A stretch of 41,192 nucleotides of DNA from Klebsiella pneumoniae. Lineage in GTDB: Bacteria > Pseudomonadota > Gammaproteobacteria > Pseudomonadales > Azotimanducaceae. Where the stretch lies: contig CAMAVY010000016.1 in assembly GCA_945861675.1 (NCBI GenBank), positions 1 to 41,192 of the forward strand, read 5' to 3'. Positions 33,421-41,192 of this stretch are shown piece by piece (positions within the stretch are counted from its first letter, which is position 1; each line of letters starts with the position of its first letter). The notes under the pieces were generated by a model, which was not told where the DNA came from, searched no databases, and saw only the letters and a program-made list of their open reading frames with translations. The position numbers and the translations under genes were made by a program.

Positions 33421-33899
33421 CGCAATCTGCTTCCTCGATCTACGACGCCATCGACTTCAGTCAGGCCGACGACGGCATCCGCCGCATCGGCGTGTTCCTG
33501 GCCTGGGCTGTCAACCACCGGCTGCTTAACGAGCGCCTGGAACGCGAGGCATCTACGGCCGTCGCGCGCGTGCGGTTCCGCGATCTTGCGGGTTCCGAGA
33601 TGCTGACCATGGCCTGTCACGGAGAGTTGGGGCGCCAGCACTTGAGTGATGCCGGCAATGCTTTTGCCGAGCGCTACTACAACCAGGGCTACCTCGAAGC
33701 GTACGCCGCGGCCGTGGCCGACGAGCGCGCCAGCGGTGCCAGTCGCGAGGCACTGACGTCGCTGGATGGCGAGTGGGCGCTGTACGACCGCCTGGCGCCA
33801 GCGATCACGCTCGCGCATCGCGGCCCGCGTACACCGGATCCGGCGCCAGTAGCGCCTTTGCCGAAGCGGCGTGCACCCTGGCTCAAGTTGGTCAAGTAA
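33417..33899 (+). CDS. Small uncharacterised protein (DUF7832-like)
   Basis: A 160-residue soluble protein starting at GTG 33417, the only start near the beginning of the conserved-looking region. Segments IYDAIDFSQADDGIRRIGVFLAWAVNHRL and LSDAGNAFAERYYNQGYLEAY recall a family of small proteins with a (H/R)IG-x-FLAW motif and a G-x-x-Fa-x-xYY motif (recalled as DUF7832), some found as immunity-like proteins. The C-terminal ~30 residues are Pro/Arg-rich. No toxin gene is adjacent. The last 8 bases overlap tail-to-tail with the NeuD-type gene on the other strand. Function unknown. Confidence 0.65.
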   Translation: MTQSASSIYDAIDFSQADDGIRRIGVFLAWAVNHRLLNERLEREASTAVARVRFRDLAGSEMLTMACHGELGRQHLSDAGNAFAERYYNQGYLEAYAAAVADERASGASREALTSLDGEWALYDRLAPAITLAHRGPRTPDPAPVAPLPKRRAPWLKLVK

Positions 33900-34530
33900 C
33901 GCGCGCGGGCACGCCGGTCACGGTCAGGCCATCGGCGACATTGCTGACCACAGCGGCTCCTGCGCCAACCATCACGTCGTCGCCAATGTGGATGCCGCCG
34001 CGTACCGATGCACCAAGCCCGACCCAGCTGCGCGTGCCTACCTGCACACCGCCTGCGAGATGTGCGCCCGGTGCGATATGTGTAAACGCACCGATGCGGC
34101 AGTCGTGGTCAACGCTTGCGCTGGTATTGACGATCGCGCAGGTGCCCAGCACAGCATCGATGTTCACGCACGACAGCGGCCCGAGATAGCAACCGGCAGC
34201 AATCTGCGCGCGCGGGCTGACGACTGCGCTCGGGTGCTTGAGCGTGACAAGCGTGAAGCCCAACAACAGCGCTTCGTGGGCCAGACGTTCGCGCAGCGCG
34301 CCATCGCCCACCGCTATGTGCAGGCGGTCTGTATGCGCGCGCAACGCCACCAGGGATGCAGGGCCCACGACAGGCCAGATCGAGCAGCTTTGCAGGCCGG
34401 GCCAAGCGTCGTCGACAAACACAATCTGCTGCTCACCGGCCAACGCGGCCGTATCGCCCGCCACCTTGCCCTGACCGCCGGCCCCGAGGATGAGCAGTGC
34501 CGTGGTGGATCCGGCGATGGGATGTTGCAT
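33892..34530 (-). CDS. NeuD/PglD-type sugar O-/N-acyltransferase (left-handed beta-helix)
   Basis: A 212-residue protein. ATG 34530 gives the nucleotide-binding start LLILGAGGQGKVAGD, matching the GAGGHGKVVAD of the NeuD family. The C-terminal half is a hexapeptide-repeat beta-helix with the catalytic-type His in SVDHDCRIG (H142) and HIAPGAHLAGGVQVG. These enzymes acetylate nucleotide-activated amino sugars or sialic acids for surface glycans, using acetyl-CoA. No sialic-acid, glycan or glycosyltransferase gene accompanies it here, which is unusual. It is divergent from the P450 (200-base gap). Confidence 0.88.
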   Translation of the reverse strand: MQHPIAGSTTALLILGAGGQGKVAGDTAALAGEQQIVFVDDAWPGLQSCSIWPVVGPASLVALRAHTDRLHIAVGDGALRERLAHEALLLGFTLVTLKHPSAVVSPRAQIAAGCYLGPLSCVNIDAVLGTCAIVNTSASVDHDCRIGAFTHIAPGAHLAGGVQVGTRSWVGLGASVRGGIHIGDDVMVGAGAAVVSNVADGLTVTGVPARVT

Positions 34531-34730
34531 GGGCTGTCTCAGCGCTTGAGTTGGATGCCGCAAGCTAGCAGGCCGCGCGGCCGCAGGTTGCACGGTTGCA
34601 ACGATCTTTCGCCGCGCGAACCCTGCGTGCAGCGGGTTCCCGCAAGGTGCGCCTGCTAGAGTCCGGCCGGCGTGTCGTTGCGCACGTTCGTGCCACGCTT
34701 TCGAGTAATCAACGCAAGAGGCCCTGCGGC

Positions 34731-35978
34731 ATGACTGAACCCGCCAATCTGGATCAGGTGATGGTCGACCCGGCCGTCTGGGCGGACGAGCCGCGTATTC
34801 ATGGTCATCTTGCCTGGCTGCGCGCCAACGATCCCGTGCGCCGGCTTGCACCGGACGGCTACGAGCCGTTCTGGGCCATCACCAAGCACGCCGATATCAA
34901 AGAGATCGAGCTGAACAAGGCGGGCTTCATCAACGATCCGCGCCCGACATTGGCGCCGGCCATGATGGCGTTGATCGGCGAACAGGCGTTTGGTCGCAGG
35001 CACATCGTGCGTTCGCTGGTACAGATGGACGACCCGGACCATATGAAGTACCGCACGCTGACCCAGGCGTGGTTCATGGGCAGCAACCTGCGCAAGTTGC
35101 AGGGCACGGTGGATGCGCTGGCCAGGACCTATGTCGATCGGTTGATCGCCACCGGCGGCGAATGCGACTTCGTGAAGGACGTGGCGATCTGGTATCCGCT
35201 GCGGGTGATCATGTCCATCCTGGGTGTGCCCGAGGCGGATGAGCCGATCATGCTGAAGCTTACGCAGGAGCTGTTCGGCGGCAGCGATCCAGACGTCGCG
35301 CGGTCGTTCCGCGCGGAGGACATCTTCGATGTGGTGCGCGACTTCGAGCGTTACTTCACGGCGCTGACCGCGCAGCGCAGGGCGGAACCGAAGGACGATG
35401 TTGCAAGCGTCATCGCCAATGCGCAGATCGATGGCATGCCCATTCCCGAACTGGAAGCGAACGGCTACTACACCATCATTGCGACCGCGGGGCACGACAC
35501 CACCAGCTCGTCCACCGCAGGCGGTTTGCTTGCGCTGCTCGAGAATCCGGAACAGCTGCGCCTGTTGCGCAGCGATCTCGACAAATACCTGCCGACCATG
35601 ATCGATGAAGCCATCCGCTGGGTTTCACCGGTGCGGCATTTCATGCGTACGGCAACGGCCGACTATCAATTGCGCGACAAGCTGATCAAGGCCGGCGAGT
35701 CCGTCATTCTCTGGTATCCGTCTGCCAACCGCGACGAAGAAGTCTTCGCAGAACCTGCGCAGTTCCGCGTGGACCGCAATGACGGCAAGCAGCTGGCGTT
35801 CGGCTTCGGTGCCCACGTGTGTCTGGGGCAGAATCTCGCGCGTATGGAAATGGCGGCGCTGTATCGCGAACTGTTCACCCGGGTGACGCATATCGAACTG
35901 GCCGGGGAGCCGCGTTACACGCAATCCACATTCGTGGGCGGGTTGAAAAGCCTGCCAATTCGTTTTCGCGCGGCATGA
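34731..35978 (+). CDS. Cytochrome P450
   Basis: A 415-residue soluble bacterial P450 without a membrane anchor. Motifs in order: DDPDHMKYRTLTQAWF (C-helix), I-helix oxygen-binding AGHDTTSS (253-260), E293-AI-R296 of the K-helix, and the haem loop FGFGAHVCLGQNLA with proximal Cys364. ATG 34731 starts MTEPANLDQ; the frame is open upstream but untypical. The overall look is of class I P450s needing a ferredoxin and reductase, neither adjacent. Resemblance to CYP125/142-like steroid or alkyl-chain hydroxylases is suggestive only. It leads a plus-strand set with a sulfotransferase 84 bases downstream. Confidence 0.94.
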   Translation: MTEPANLDQVMVDPAVWADEPRIHGHLAWLRANDPVRRLAPDGYEPFWAITKHADIKEIELNKAGFINDPRPTLAPAMMALIGEQAFGRRHIVRSLVQMDDPDHMKYRTLTQAWFMGSNLRKLQGTVDALARTYVDRLIATGGECDFVKDVAIWYPLRVIMSILGVPEADEPIMLKLTQELFGGSDPDVARSFRAEDIFDVVRDFERYFTALTAQRRAEPKDDVASVIANAQIDGMPIPELEANGYYTIIATAGHDTTSSSTAGGLLALLENPEQLRLLRSDLDKYLPTMIDEAIRWVSPVRHFMRTATADYQLRDKLIKAGESVILWYPSANRDEEVFAEPAQFRVDRNDGKQLAFGFGAHVCLGQNLARMEMAALYRELFTRVTHIELAGEPRYTQSTFVGGLKSLPIRFRAA

Positions 35979-36048
35979 GCACAGGCACCGCGGCGATTCG
36001 CGTGCGCAACTTTCCCGCGCAAGCTGTCTGCAACAGGAAACCCCCAAC

Positions 36049-36066
36049 ATGAACACAGCAGCATGA
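36049..36066 (+). other. Five-codon minicistron coupled to the sulfotransferase start
   Basis: ATGAACACAGCAGCATGA encodes MNTAA; its TGA overlaps the sulfotransferase ATG 36063 as ATGA. The only good Shine-Dalgarno nearby (CAGGAAA, 36033-36039) is spaced for ATG 36049, not for 36063, so re-initiation could control the downstream gene. Confidence 0.4.
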
Positions 36067-36980
36067 CCACAGAAGCACCTCATCGCGCACGCAGCATGGC
36101 CGAGATGGGGCAGATTCAATCGCGCATGATGGCGCCCACGGACTTCGTCACCTCGATCAAGTCCTATCAACCGCGTCCGACCGACATCATCATTGCGCCG
36201 TTCGGCAAGTGCGGCACGACCTGGTTGCAGCAGAAGTTCCATACCCTGCGCACGCGCGGCGACATGGATTTCGATGACATTTCGCGCGTCGTGCCATGGA
36301 TCGAGACTGCGCATGCGCTCGGCGTTGACCTCGAAGCACCGCAGCGTGCTTCGCCGCGCGGTTTCAAGAGTCATCTCGCCTTCGATCGCGTGCCCAAGGG
36401 CGCGCGCTATGTGGTGTCGCTGCGTGATCCGAAGGATGCACTGGTGTCCATGTATCACTTCATGAACGGCTGGTTTCTGGAGTCTGGCGCTGTGTCGCTG
36501 GCCGAGTTTGCCGCAGTGCGCGGCAAGGCGCGCAGTGATGGCTCGGACTACTGGCATCACCTGGTCAGCTGGTGGGCGCAACGCGACAATCCTGATGTGC
36601 TGCTGCTGTCCTACGAATACATGACGGCAGATGCGCCCGGCACCATCGCCAAGCTCGCTGCCTTCTGCGGCATTCCGCTGGACGATGAACTGCTGGCGTT
36701 GACGCTCACCCATTCGTCGCTGCCATTCATGCTGGAACACAAGGACCGCTACGACGACTTCATGATGCGCCGCCTGTCTGAGGCGCGCTGCAATCTGCCA
36801 CCCGGCAGCGACTCAGCGAAAGTGCGCAAAGGCGGCGTTGGCGGCCATAAACAGGAACTTCCTGCGGACATCGCTGCCGCCATCGACACACTCTGGTCCG
36901 AACTCATCACACCGAAGTACGGGTTCGCGAACTACGCCGAGATGGAAGCCGCGCTGCGGCAGCGCCATCAAACAGCCTGA
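36063..36980 (+). CDS. Sulfotransferase (PAPS-dependent, aryl/alcohol type)
   Basis: A 305-residue cytosolic sulfotransferase. The PAPS 5'-phosphosulfate loop APFGKCGTTW (K49) is near the N-terminus, the catalytic-type His is in GFKSHLAF (H104), and the 3'-phosphate site is VVSLRDPKDALVSMYHF (R121, S129). The C-terminal RKGGVGGHK (255-263) matches RKGxxGDWK. The enzyme moves sulfonate from PAPS to a hydroxyl, typically on a steroid, phenol, alcohol or lipid. Lying directly after a P450, it could sulfonate the hydroxyl the P450 installs. A five-codon minicistron overlaps the start. Such enzymes are less common in bacteria than in animals, so lateral transfer is possible but not shown. Confidence 0.93.
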   Translation: MTTEAPHRARSMAEMGQIQSRMMAPTDFVTSIKSYQPRPTDIIIAPFGKCGTTWLQQKFHTLRTRGDMDFDDISRVVPWIETAHALGVDLEAPQRASPRGFKSHLAFDRVPKGARYVVSLRDPKDALVSMYHFMNGWFLESGAVSLAEFAAVRGKARSDGSDYWHHLVSWWAQRDNPDVLLLSYEYMTADAPGTIAKLAAFCGIPLDDELLALTLTHSSLPFMLEHKDRYDDFMMRRLSEARCNLPPGSDSAKVRKGGVGGHKQELPADIAAAIDTLWSELITPKYGFANYAEMEAALRQRHQTA

Positions 36981-37025
36981 TCTCTTCTGGTTCGCCGACA
37001 CCACTCAGCTTCGCAGGAGCACACA

Positions 37026-37586
37026 ATGATCGAATTCACGTTGAACGGAAAACCCGTTGCACTCGACGTTGAGGCCGACACGCCTTTGTTGTGGGTGCTG
37101 CGCGAGAATCTCAAGCTGCCTGGTACCAAGTTCGGCTGCGGTATGGGGCTGTGTGGTGCGTGTACGGTGCATCTGGCCGGCGCACCCGTGCGGGCTTGTC
37201 AGCTGCCGGTCAGCGCTGTTGCAGGGCAAGCTGTTGTGACCATCGAAGGGCTGGCGCATGCAGATGCCAACGGCGAAGTTGCGCTGCATCCGGTGCAGCA
37301 GGCCTGGATTGAAGGCAACGTGCCGCAGTGCGGCTACTGCCAGTCGGGCCAGATCATGTCGGCCGTGGCGTTGCTGGCGCACACGCCAAAGCCCACCGAC
37401 GCAGATATCGAAGCGGCCATGAGCGGCAACATCTGTCGCTGCGGCATGTATGGGCGCATTCGAACTGCAGTGCATCGCGCTGCGGAACTGCAGGGCGCTG
37501 GGCCGGCCGGCGCATCCAGTGGCGGCGCACATGCGTCTGTCGAACTGTTCGATCCCAAGGCACTGCTGACACGAGGTGTGGCATGA
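37026..37586 (+). CDS. iorA: Molybdenum hydroxylase small [2Fe-2S] subunit (isoquinoline 1-oxidoreductase alpha-like)
   Basis: A 186-residue iron-sulfur subunit. The plant-type cluster ligands are C38, C43, C46 and C58 ([13 protein letters not shown]...AC); the second cluster uses C102, C105, C137 and C139 (QCGYCQSGQ...ICRCG). The C-terminal ~35 residues are an Ala/Gly-rich extension. It transfers electrons from the molybdopterin subunit. There is no FAD subunit gene, consistent with the two-subunit IorAB class, which passes electrons to a membrane or periplasmic acceptor. The stop overlaps the next start by ATGA. The gene symbol is by family; isoquinoline is not necessarily the substrate. 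Confidence 0.9.
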   Translation: MIEFTLNGKPVALDVEADTPLLWVLRENLKLPGTKFGCGMGLCGACTVHLAGAPVRACQLPVSAVAGQAVVTIEGLAHADANGEVALHPVQQAWIEGNVPQCGYCQSGQIMSAVALLAHTPKPTDADIEAAMSGNICRCGMYGRIRTAVHRAAELQGAGPAGASSGGAHASVELFDPKALLTRGVA

Positions 37587-39817
37587 GCACAGACAACCTG
37601 GACAAGCACACCATGACAACGAACGCCAAGCCCGCTCGTGGCTTCCCACTGAATCGGCGCGGCTTTCTGCTGGGCTCCGCAACCGTTGCGGGTGGGCTGG
37701 TGCTTGGCATTTCGCTGAATCAATCCGCGAAGGCTTTGCCCAGTGCACGCGCCGGCGCATTTCAGCCCAATGCCTGGCTGCAGATCACGCCCGCCAATGA
37801 AGTGATCTTTCAGCTCGACAAAGTGGAGATGGGGCAGGGCACGCTGACCGCACTGACCACCATCATGTCTGAGGAACTGGACATTGATCCAAGGCGTGTG
37901 CTGGTCGAGCAGGCGCCCGTGCACGGTGACTTTCAGGACCCCATTCAGATCACCGGCGGCTCCACGTCTGTGAACGCACGCTGGGACGTGTTGCGCACCA
38001 CCGGTGCGCGCGCGCGCGAGATGCTGGTTGCGGCTGCAGCTGCGCGCTGGAAGTTGCCGGTCTCTGAGTGCGTCACGGATGACGGCAAGGTGCAGCGCAA
38101 GGATGGCAGTGCGTCGTTCACCTATGGCGAGCTGGCTGCGGATGCCGCGAAGCTGGCGGTGCCCGAGAAGCCCCAACTCAAGGAAGCAGCTACGTTCAAG
38201 TACGTCGGCCAGTCGCTGCGGCGGTTCGACGCGTTGAGCAAAGTTACAGGCACGGCCGAGTTTGGCATCGACGTCGAGATTCCTGGTGCGGTGAACGCGG
38301 TCGTGTTGCGCAATCCGCACTTCGGGGGTGGCGTGCCAGCATTCGATGCCGCGGCGGCGACGGCGGCGCCTGGTGTGCTTGATGTGTTTGCGATCAGCAA
38401 TGGCATTGCGGTGGTTGCCGATACCTACTGGCACGCGCGCAAGGCCTCTGCGTTGATCCAGGCGGAATGGCCGAAGGGACCGCTGGCCAATGTGTCCAGC
38501 GAGAGCATTCGTGCGAACTGGGTTGAACTGGCCAAAACCGAAGGCCGCAGCGTGCGCGACGATGGCGATGCGGCGAAGGCCCTGGCCAGTGCCGCGCAGC
38601 GCATCGAAGCGGTGTACGAGGTGCCCTACCTGGCACACGCCACCATGGAGCCACAGAACACCACCGCGCAGTTCAAGGACGGGCGCCTGACATTGTGGTC
38701 ACCCAACCAGGGACCCGATGTCACGCAGGCGATGGTCGCTGAAGCATTGAAGTTGCCGCGCAGTGCGGTGACGGTACATACGACGTTGATGGGCGGCGGC
38801 TTCGGTCGGCGCGGCATTCCCGACTTCGCGGTGGAAGCGGCAGAGATTGCGCTGCGTGTGCCGCATCCGGTGAAGCTGGTGTGGTCGCGTGAAGACGACA
38901 TGCGCCACGACTTCTACCGGCCGGCCACCTACAACGTCCTTCAGGCTGGCCTGTCTACCGATGGCAAAGTGCAGGCGTGGGCACACAAGATCGTCGCGCC
39001 CAGCATGATTGTGTCGCTGTTGCCGAAGTTCATTTCGATGTCGCCCGAATGGGTGCCTGAATGGCTCAATGGCCTGGTGTCGAGCGCTGCAGGTTCCATG
39101 CTGAAGTCGCGCGATCCGTCATCCCATGAAGGCGCCGTTGACCACCCCTATGGTGTGGCCAACGTGGACGTGCAGCATGTGTTCCATGATCCCGGTGTGC
39201 CGCTGGGCTTCTGGCGCAGCGTGGGTCACTCGCAGAACGCGTTTGTTACGGAAGGCTTCGTGGACGAGCTTGCGCATGCAGCGAAGCAGGATCCGTATCA
39301 GTTCCGGCGTGCGCTGCTTGCGGGCAATGAACGCCACCTGCAGGTGCTGGACCTTGCGGCGCAGAAGGCCGGTTGGGGCAAGACCGCAGAAGGCGTGCAT
39401 CAGGGCATTGCCGTGCACGAGTGCTTTGGCTCGGTGGTCGCCGAAGTCGTGGAGGTGCGCATGGTGGATGGCGTGCCGAAGCTTGAGCGCGTGGTGTGTG
39501 CCGTGAACTGCGGCATGGCCGTGAACCCGGATCAGGTCACGGCGCAGGTCGAGAGCGCCGTTGTCTATGGTCTGACCGCAGCACTCAAGGGCCGCATCAG
39601 CATCAATGAAGGCGCGGTCGTGCAGTCGAACTTCCATGACTACGGCATGCTGCGCATGAACGAGACACCGCGCATCGAGGTACACATTCTGCCGAGCACG
39701 GCGCACCCGACGGGCATTGGCGAGCCGGGTACGCCACCCGTTGCGCCTGCGCTTGCGAATGCACTGTTTGCCGCTACGGGCAGGCGGCAGCGCGCCTTGC
39801 CGTTATCGTTGGCTTGA
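37583..39817 (+). CDS. iorB: Molybdenum hydroxylase large subunit (isoquinoline 1-oxidoreductase beta-like)
   Basis: A 744-residue molybdopterin-binding subunit of the xanthine-oxidase superfamily. A Tat signal ([21 protein letters not shown]25-R26) shows export with the small subunit to the periplasm. Signature segments are [39 protein letters not shown], the [13 protein letters not shown] loop and a C-terminal [23 protein letters not shown] that holds the catalytic Glu. Family members hydroxylate N-heterocycles or oxidise aldehydes and alcohols with water as oxygen source. ATG 37583 is coupled to iorA by ATGA. No maturation factor (XdhC-type) is in the window. Confidence 0.93.
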   Translation: MSTDNLDKHTMTTNAKPARGFPLNRRGFLLGSATVAGGLVLGISLNQSAKALPSARAGAFQPNAWLQITPANEVIFQLDKVEMGQGTLTALTTIMSEELDIDPRRVLVEQAPVHGDFQDPIQITGGSTSVNARWDVLRTTGARAREMLVAAAAARWKLPVSECVTDDGKVQRKDGSASFTYGELAADAAKLAVPEKPQLKEAATFKYVGQSLRRFDALSKVTGTAEFGIDVEIPGAVNAVVLRNPHFGGGVPAFDAAAATAAPGVLDVFAISNGIAVVADTYWHARKASALIQAEWPKGPLANVSSESIRANWVELAKTEGRSVRDDGDAAKALASAAQRIEAVYEVPYLAHATMEPQNTTAQFKDGRLTLWSPNQGPDVTQAMVAEALKLPRSAVTVHTTLMGGGFGRRGIPDFAVEAAEIALRVPHPVKLVWSREDDMRHDFYRPATYNVLQAGLSTDGKVQAWAHKIVAPSMIVSLLPKFISMSPEWVPEWLNGLVSSAAGSMLKSRDPSSHEGAVDHPYGVANVDVQHVFHDPGVPLGFWRSVGHSQNAFVTEGFVDELAHAAKQDPYQFRRALLAGNERHLQVLDLAAQKAGWGKTAEGVHQGIAVHECFGSVVAEVVEVRMVDGVPKLERVVCAVNCGMAVNPDQVTAQVESAVVYGLTAALKGRISINEGAVVQSNFHDYGMLRMNETPRIEVHILPSTAHPTGIGEPGTPPVAPALANALFAATGRRQRALPLSLA

Positions 39818-39828
39818 CGCAGGTGTCA

Positions 39829-39857
39829 ACACCCGAGCCCGGTTACCACTCGGGTGT
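39829..39857. terminator. Inverted repeat between convergent genes, likely bidirectional terminator
   Basis: ACACCCGAG (39829-39837) and CTCGGGTGT (39849-39857) form a perfect 9-bp stem with an 11-base loop. It lies 11 bases after the iorB stop and reaches into the last codons of the convergent aldo/keto reductase. No T-tract. A competing GGTGT-CA-ACACC palindrome overlaps its left arm. Confidence 0.45.
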
Positions 39858-40868
39858 CGAGCCTGCACGGTGGTTGTGAATGCGACCCACGAGTGCCTTC
39901 GACTGTGGCCGCAGCATGTCGTGTGGAAAACCAGGTTCGATGGCGCTGACGGCGTTCAGCCGTTGCATATGCGCATCGTCCAGCTGCACTTCCAACGCGC
40001 CCAGGTTCTCGGCCCATTGCGCTTCGGTGCGCGCGCCAACGAGTGGAATGATGTTGCCTTCGCCCTGACGCACCCACGCTATGGCTACCTGTGACGGTGT
40101 GACGCCCAGTGCATCTGCGACTGCGACGACCTCGGCTGCAATTGCCAGATTGCGCGGCGCGATCTGGCCGCGCTGCTGCGCGCGCCCGGCGGCGGCGGGG
40201 TCCTTGTTGTACTTGCCGGTGAGCACACCCGAACCCACGACGCCCCAGGGGGTCACCGCGATATCGAGTGCGCGCGCCATCGGCAGCAGCTCGCGTTCCA
40301 CAGTGCGGTCGACCAGGCTGTAGCGAATCTGCAGGCCGACGAAGCGCGTCCAGCCGCGCAACTCTGCCAGCGTATTGGCTTGCGACACCACCCATGCCGG
40401 CGTGTCCGACACGCCGATGTACAGCACCTTGCCCTGGCGAACGAGGTCATCGAGCCCGCGCATCACCTCATCGATGGGCGTGAGGTAGTCGCGCGCGTGC
40501 ACCCAGTACAGGTCGATGTAGTCCGTGTTCAGTCGTTTCAGGCTTGCGTGCACGGAATCCATCATGTTCTTGCGTGCGTTGCCTGTGGCGTTCACGTCGC
40601 GGCCACGCATGCCGCCGGTGTACTTCGTGGCCAGCACGATCTGCTCGCGTTCGCGGGCCATGAACTCGCCGAGAAAGCGCTCGCTGGTCCCCGCGTTGTA
40701 CACGTTGGCGCTGTCGATGAAGTTGCCGCCCGCCGCACGGAATGCGGTGTACACCTTGTGGGCTTCGTCCTTGTCCACGCCGATGCCTGTCTCAGTACCA
40801 AAGGTCATCGCCCCAAGGGCGAGTTCGGAAACACGCAGGCCGCTGTTGCCGAGAAGTCTGTAACGCAT
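39843..40868 (-). CDS. Aldo/keto reductase
   Basis: A 341-residue TIM-barrel NADPH-dependent reductase. ATG 40868 starts MRYRLLGNSGLRVSELALGAMTFG, and CAGGAGAG provides a clear Shine-Dalgarno. The catalytic tetrad is complete: D52 and Y57 (FIDSANVYNAG), K82 (LATKY) and H124 (YWVHARD). The cofactor segment IIPLVGARTEAQWAENL lies near the C-terminus. It reduces aldehydes or ketones to alcohols; the AKR11/12-like layout gives no specific substrate. It converges with iorB and diverges from the luciferase-like gene. Confidence 0.94.
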   Translation of the reverse strand: MRYRLLGNSGLRVSELALGAMTFGTETGIGVDKDEAHKVYTAFRAAGGNFIDSANVYNAGTSERFLGEFMAREREQIVLATKYTGGMRGRDVNATGNARKNMMDSVHASLKRLNTDYIDLYWVHARDYLTPIDEVMRGLDDLVRQGKVLYIGVSDTPAWVVSQANTLAELRGWTRFVGLQIRYSLVDRTVERELLPMARALDIAVTPWGVVGSGVLTGKYNKDPAAAGRAQQRGQIAPRNLAIAAEVVAVADALGVTPSQVAIAWVRQGEGNIIPLVGARTEAQWAENLGALEVQLDDAHMQRLNAVSAIEPGFPHDMLRPQSKALVGRIHNHRAGSTPEW

Positions 40869-40919
40869 GGTGACTCTCCTGAACCTCTGTACCAAGGAAT
40901 GCTGGGCCGTCGCCCAAGT

Positions 40920-40979
40920 TCACACGGATCAAGTTGACGCAGCTCAGACTGACACAGATCAGGTCGACACAGCTGAAGC
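40920..40979. repeat. Four imperfect 15-bp tandem repeats in a divergent promoter region
   Basis: Units at 40920-40934, 40935-40949, 40950-40964 and 40965-40979 share the pattern TGACACAGATCAGGT with 3-5 differences each. They sit between the divergent aldo/keto reductase and luciferase-like genes, where an operator array could lie. No palindrome is evident within a unit. Confidence 0.65.
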
Positions 40980-41069
40980 GTGCCAGCACGCTTGCGAATC
41001 GACCCTGCCGACAGGCACCGTAGCGGCCACACGGCGGGCGTAGCCTCGCGTCACAACGAAGGGTCAATC

Positions 41070-41192
41070 ATGCAATTCGGGGTCAGTCTTTTCGTCACAC
41101 ACGCAAGCGCGGGCGCGGCAGAGGTCGCTGCGGAGGCCGAGCGGTTGGGCTTCGAGTCGTTCTTTGTTTCCGAGCATTCGCATATTCCCGTC
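41070..41192 (+). CDS. LLM-class (luciferase-like) flavin-dependent oxidoreductase, N-terminal fragment
   Basis: The first 41 codons run off the right edge. MQFGVSLFVTH followed by AAEVAAEAERLGFESFFVSEH-SHIP is the typical first strand and helix of F420/FMN-dependent luciferase-like monooxygenases (the SEHSHIPV ending is common in the F420-type group). Cofactor choice and substrate cannot be judged from the fragment. The divergent aldo/keto reductase and the repeat array upstream may share regulation with it. Confidence 0.85.
   Translation, partial: MQFGVSLFVTHASAGAAEVAAEAERLGFESFFVSEHSHIPV

Noticed and set aside
37334-38638. 434-codon minus-strand open frame
   Set aside because: Antisense to iorA and iorB; no motif, Arg/His-rich shadow.
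40792-41067. Minus-strand frame with four pentapeptide-like units (C-V-D-L-I type)
   Set aside because: Only four units, overlapping the aldo/keto reductase start and its Shine-Dalgarno; far too short for a pentapeptide-repeat protein, so the DNA-level repeat is reported instead.

Overview
The window is gene-dense, high-GC bacterial chromosomal DNA. Genes lie on both strands with short gaps, and four gene junctions are 4-base ATGA overlaps. I see no tRNA, rRNA, insertion sequence, phage gene or CRISPR array. A class A penicillin-binding protein of PBP1b type followed by a TPR lipoprotein, a Lon protease and an orphan PEP-CTERM protein suggest a gammaproteobacterium or close relative. The wealth of acyl-CoA, SDR, P450, amidohydrolase, Rieske and molybdenum-hydroxylase genes suggests an environmental degrader of hydrophobic or aromatic compounds. 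The taxonomic statement is inference only.

Layout. 1-8.8 kb: the end of a fumarylacetoacetate-hydrolase gene, a CaiB-type CoA transferase, a phosphopantetheinyl-transferase-like protein lacking its metal ligands, a double hot-dog protein, a MATE exporter, an isocitrate/isopropylmalate-type dehydrogenase, a Nudix hydrolase, a D-2-hydroxyacid dehydrogenase, and a PEP-CTERM gene behind a strong sigma-54 promoter match. 8.9-15.8 kb: a Bcp peroxiredoxin, a coupled pair of SDRs (one canonical, one without its catalytic residues), an amidohydrolase, a class II glutamine amidotransferase, a metallo-beta-lactamase-fold hydrolase, a possible ferritin-like protein and a Rieske ferredoxin. 16-24.5 kb: PBP1b and its TPR lipoprotein, a PIG-L deacetylase, Lon and two SDRs.

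24.5-29 kb: a complete MacAB-like ABC export operon on the minus strand, with one adaptor, one ATPase and two different permeases, and a 24-bp tandem duplication at the permease-permease junction. 29-34.5 kb: an exported phosphatase-like protein, an exported split-barrel-like protein, a pair of acyl-CoA dehydrogenases that may form one heteromeric enzyme, a small unknown protein and a NeuD-type acyltransferase. 34.7-39.8 kb: a plus-strand set of cytochrome P450, sulfotransferase and two-subunit molybdenum hydroxylase (IorAB type), which looks like a hydroxylation and sulfonation module for an unknown substrate. The right edge holds an aldo/keto reductase and the start of a luciferase-like flavin enzyme.

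Recurring features are short tandem repeats at gene junctions (11, 13, 24 and 15 bp units), paired enzyme subunits in which one partner looks catalytically dead or incomplete, and very short upstream reading frames that overlap start codons. No single locus is clearly a new system. The best candidates for follow-up are the SDR pair, the P450-sulfotransferase-IorAB set, the ferritin-like/Rieske neighbours and the sigma-54-driven PEP-CTERM gene.
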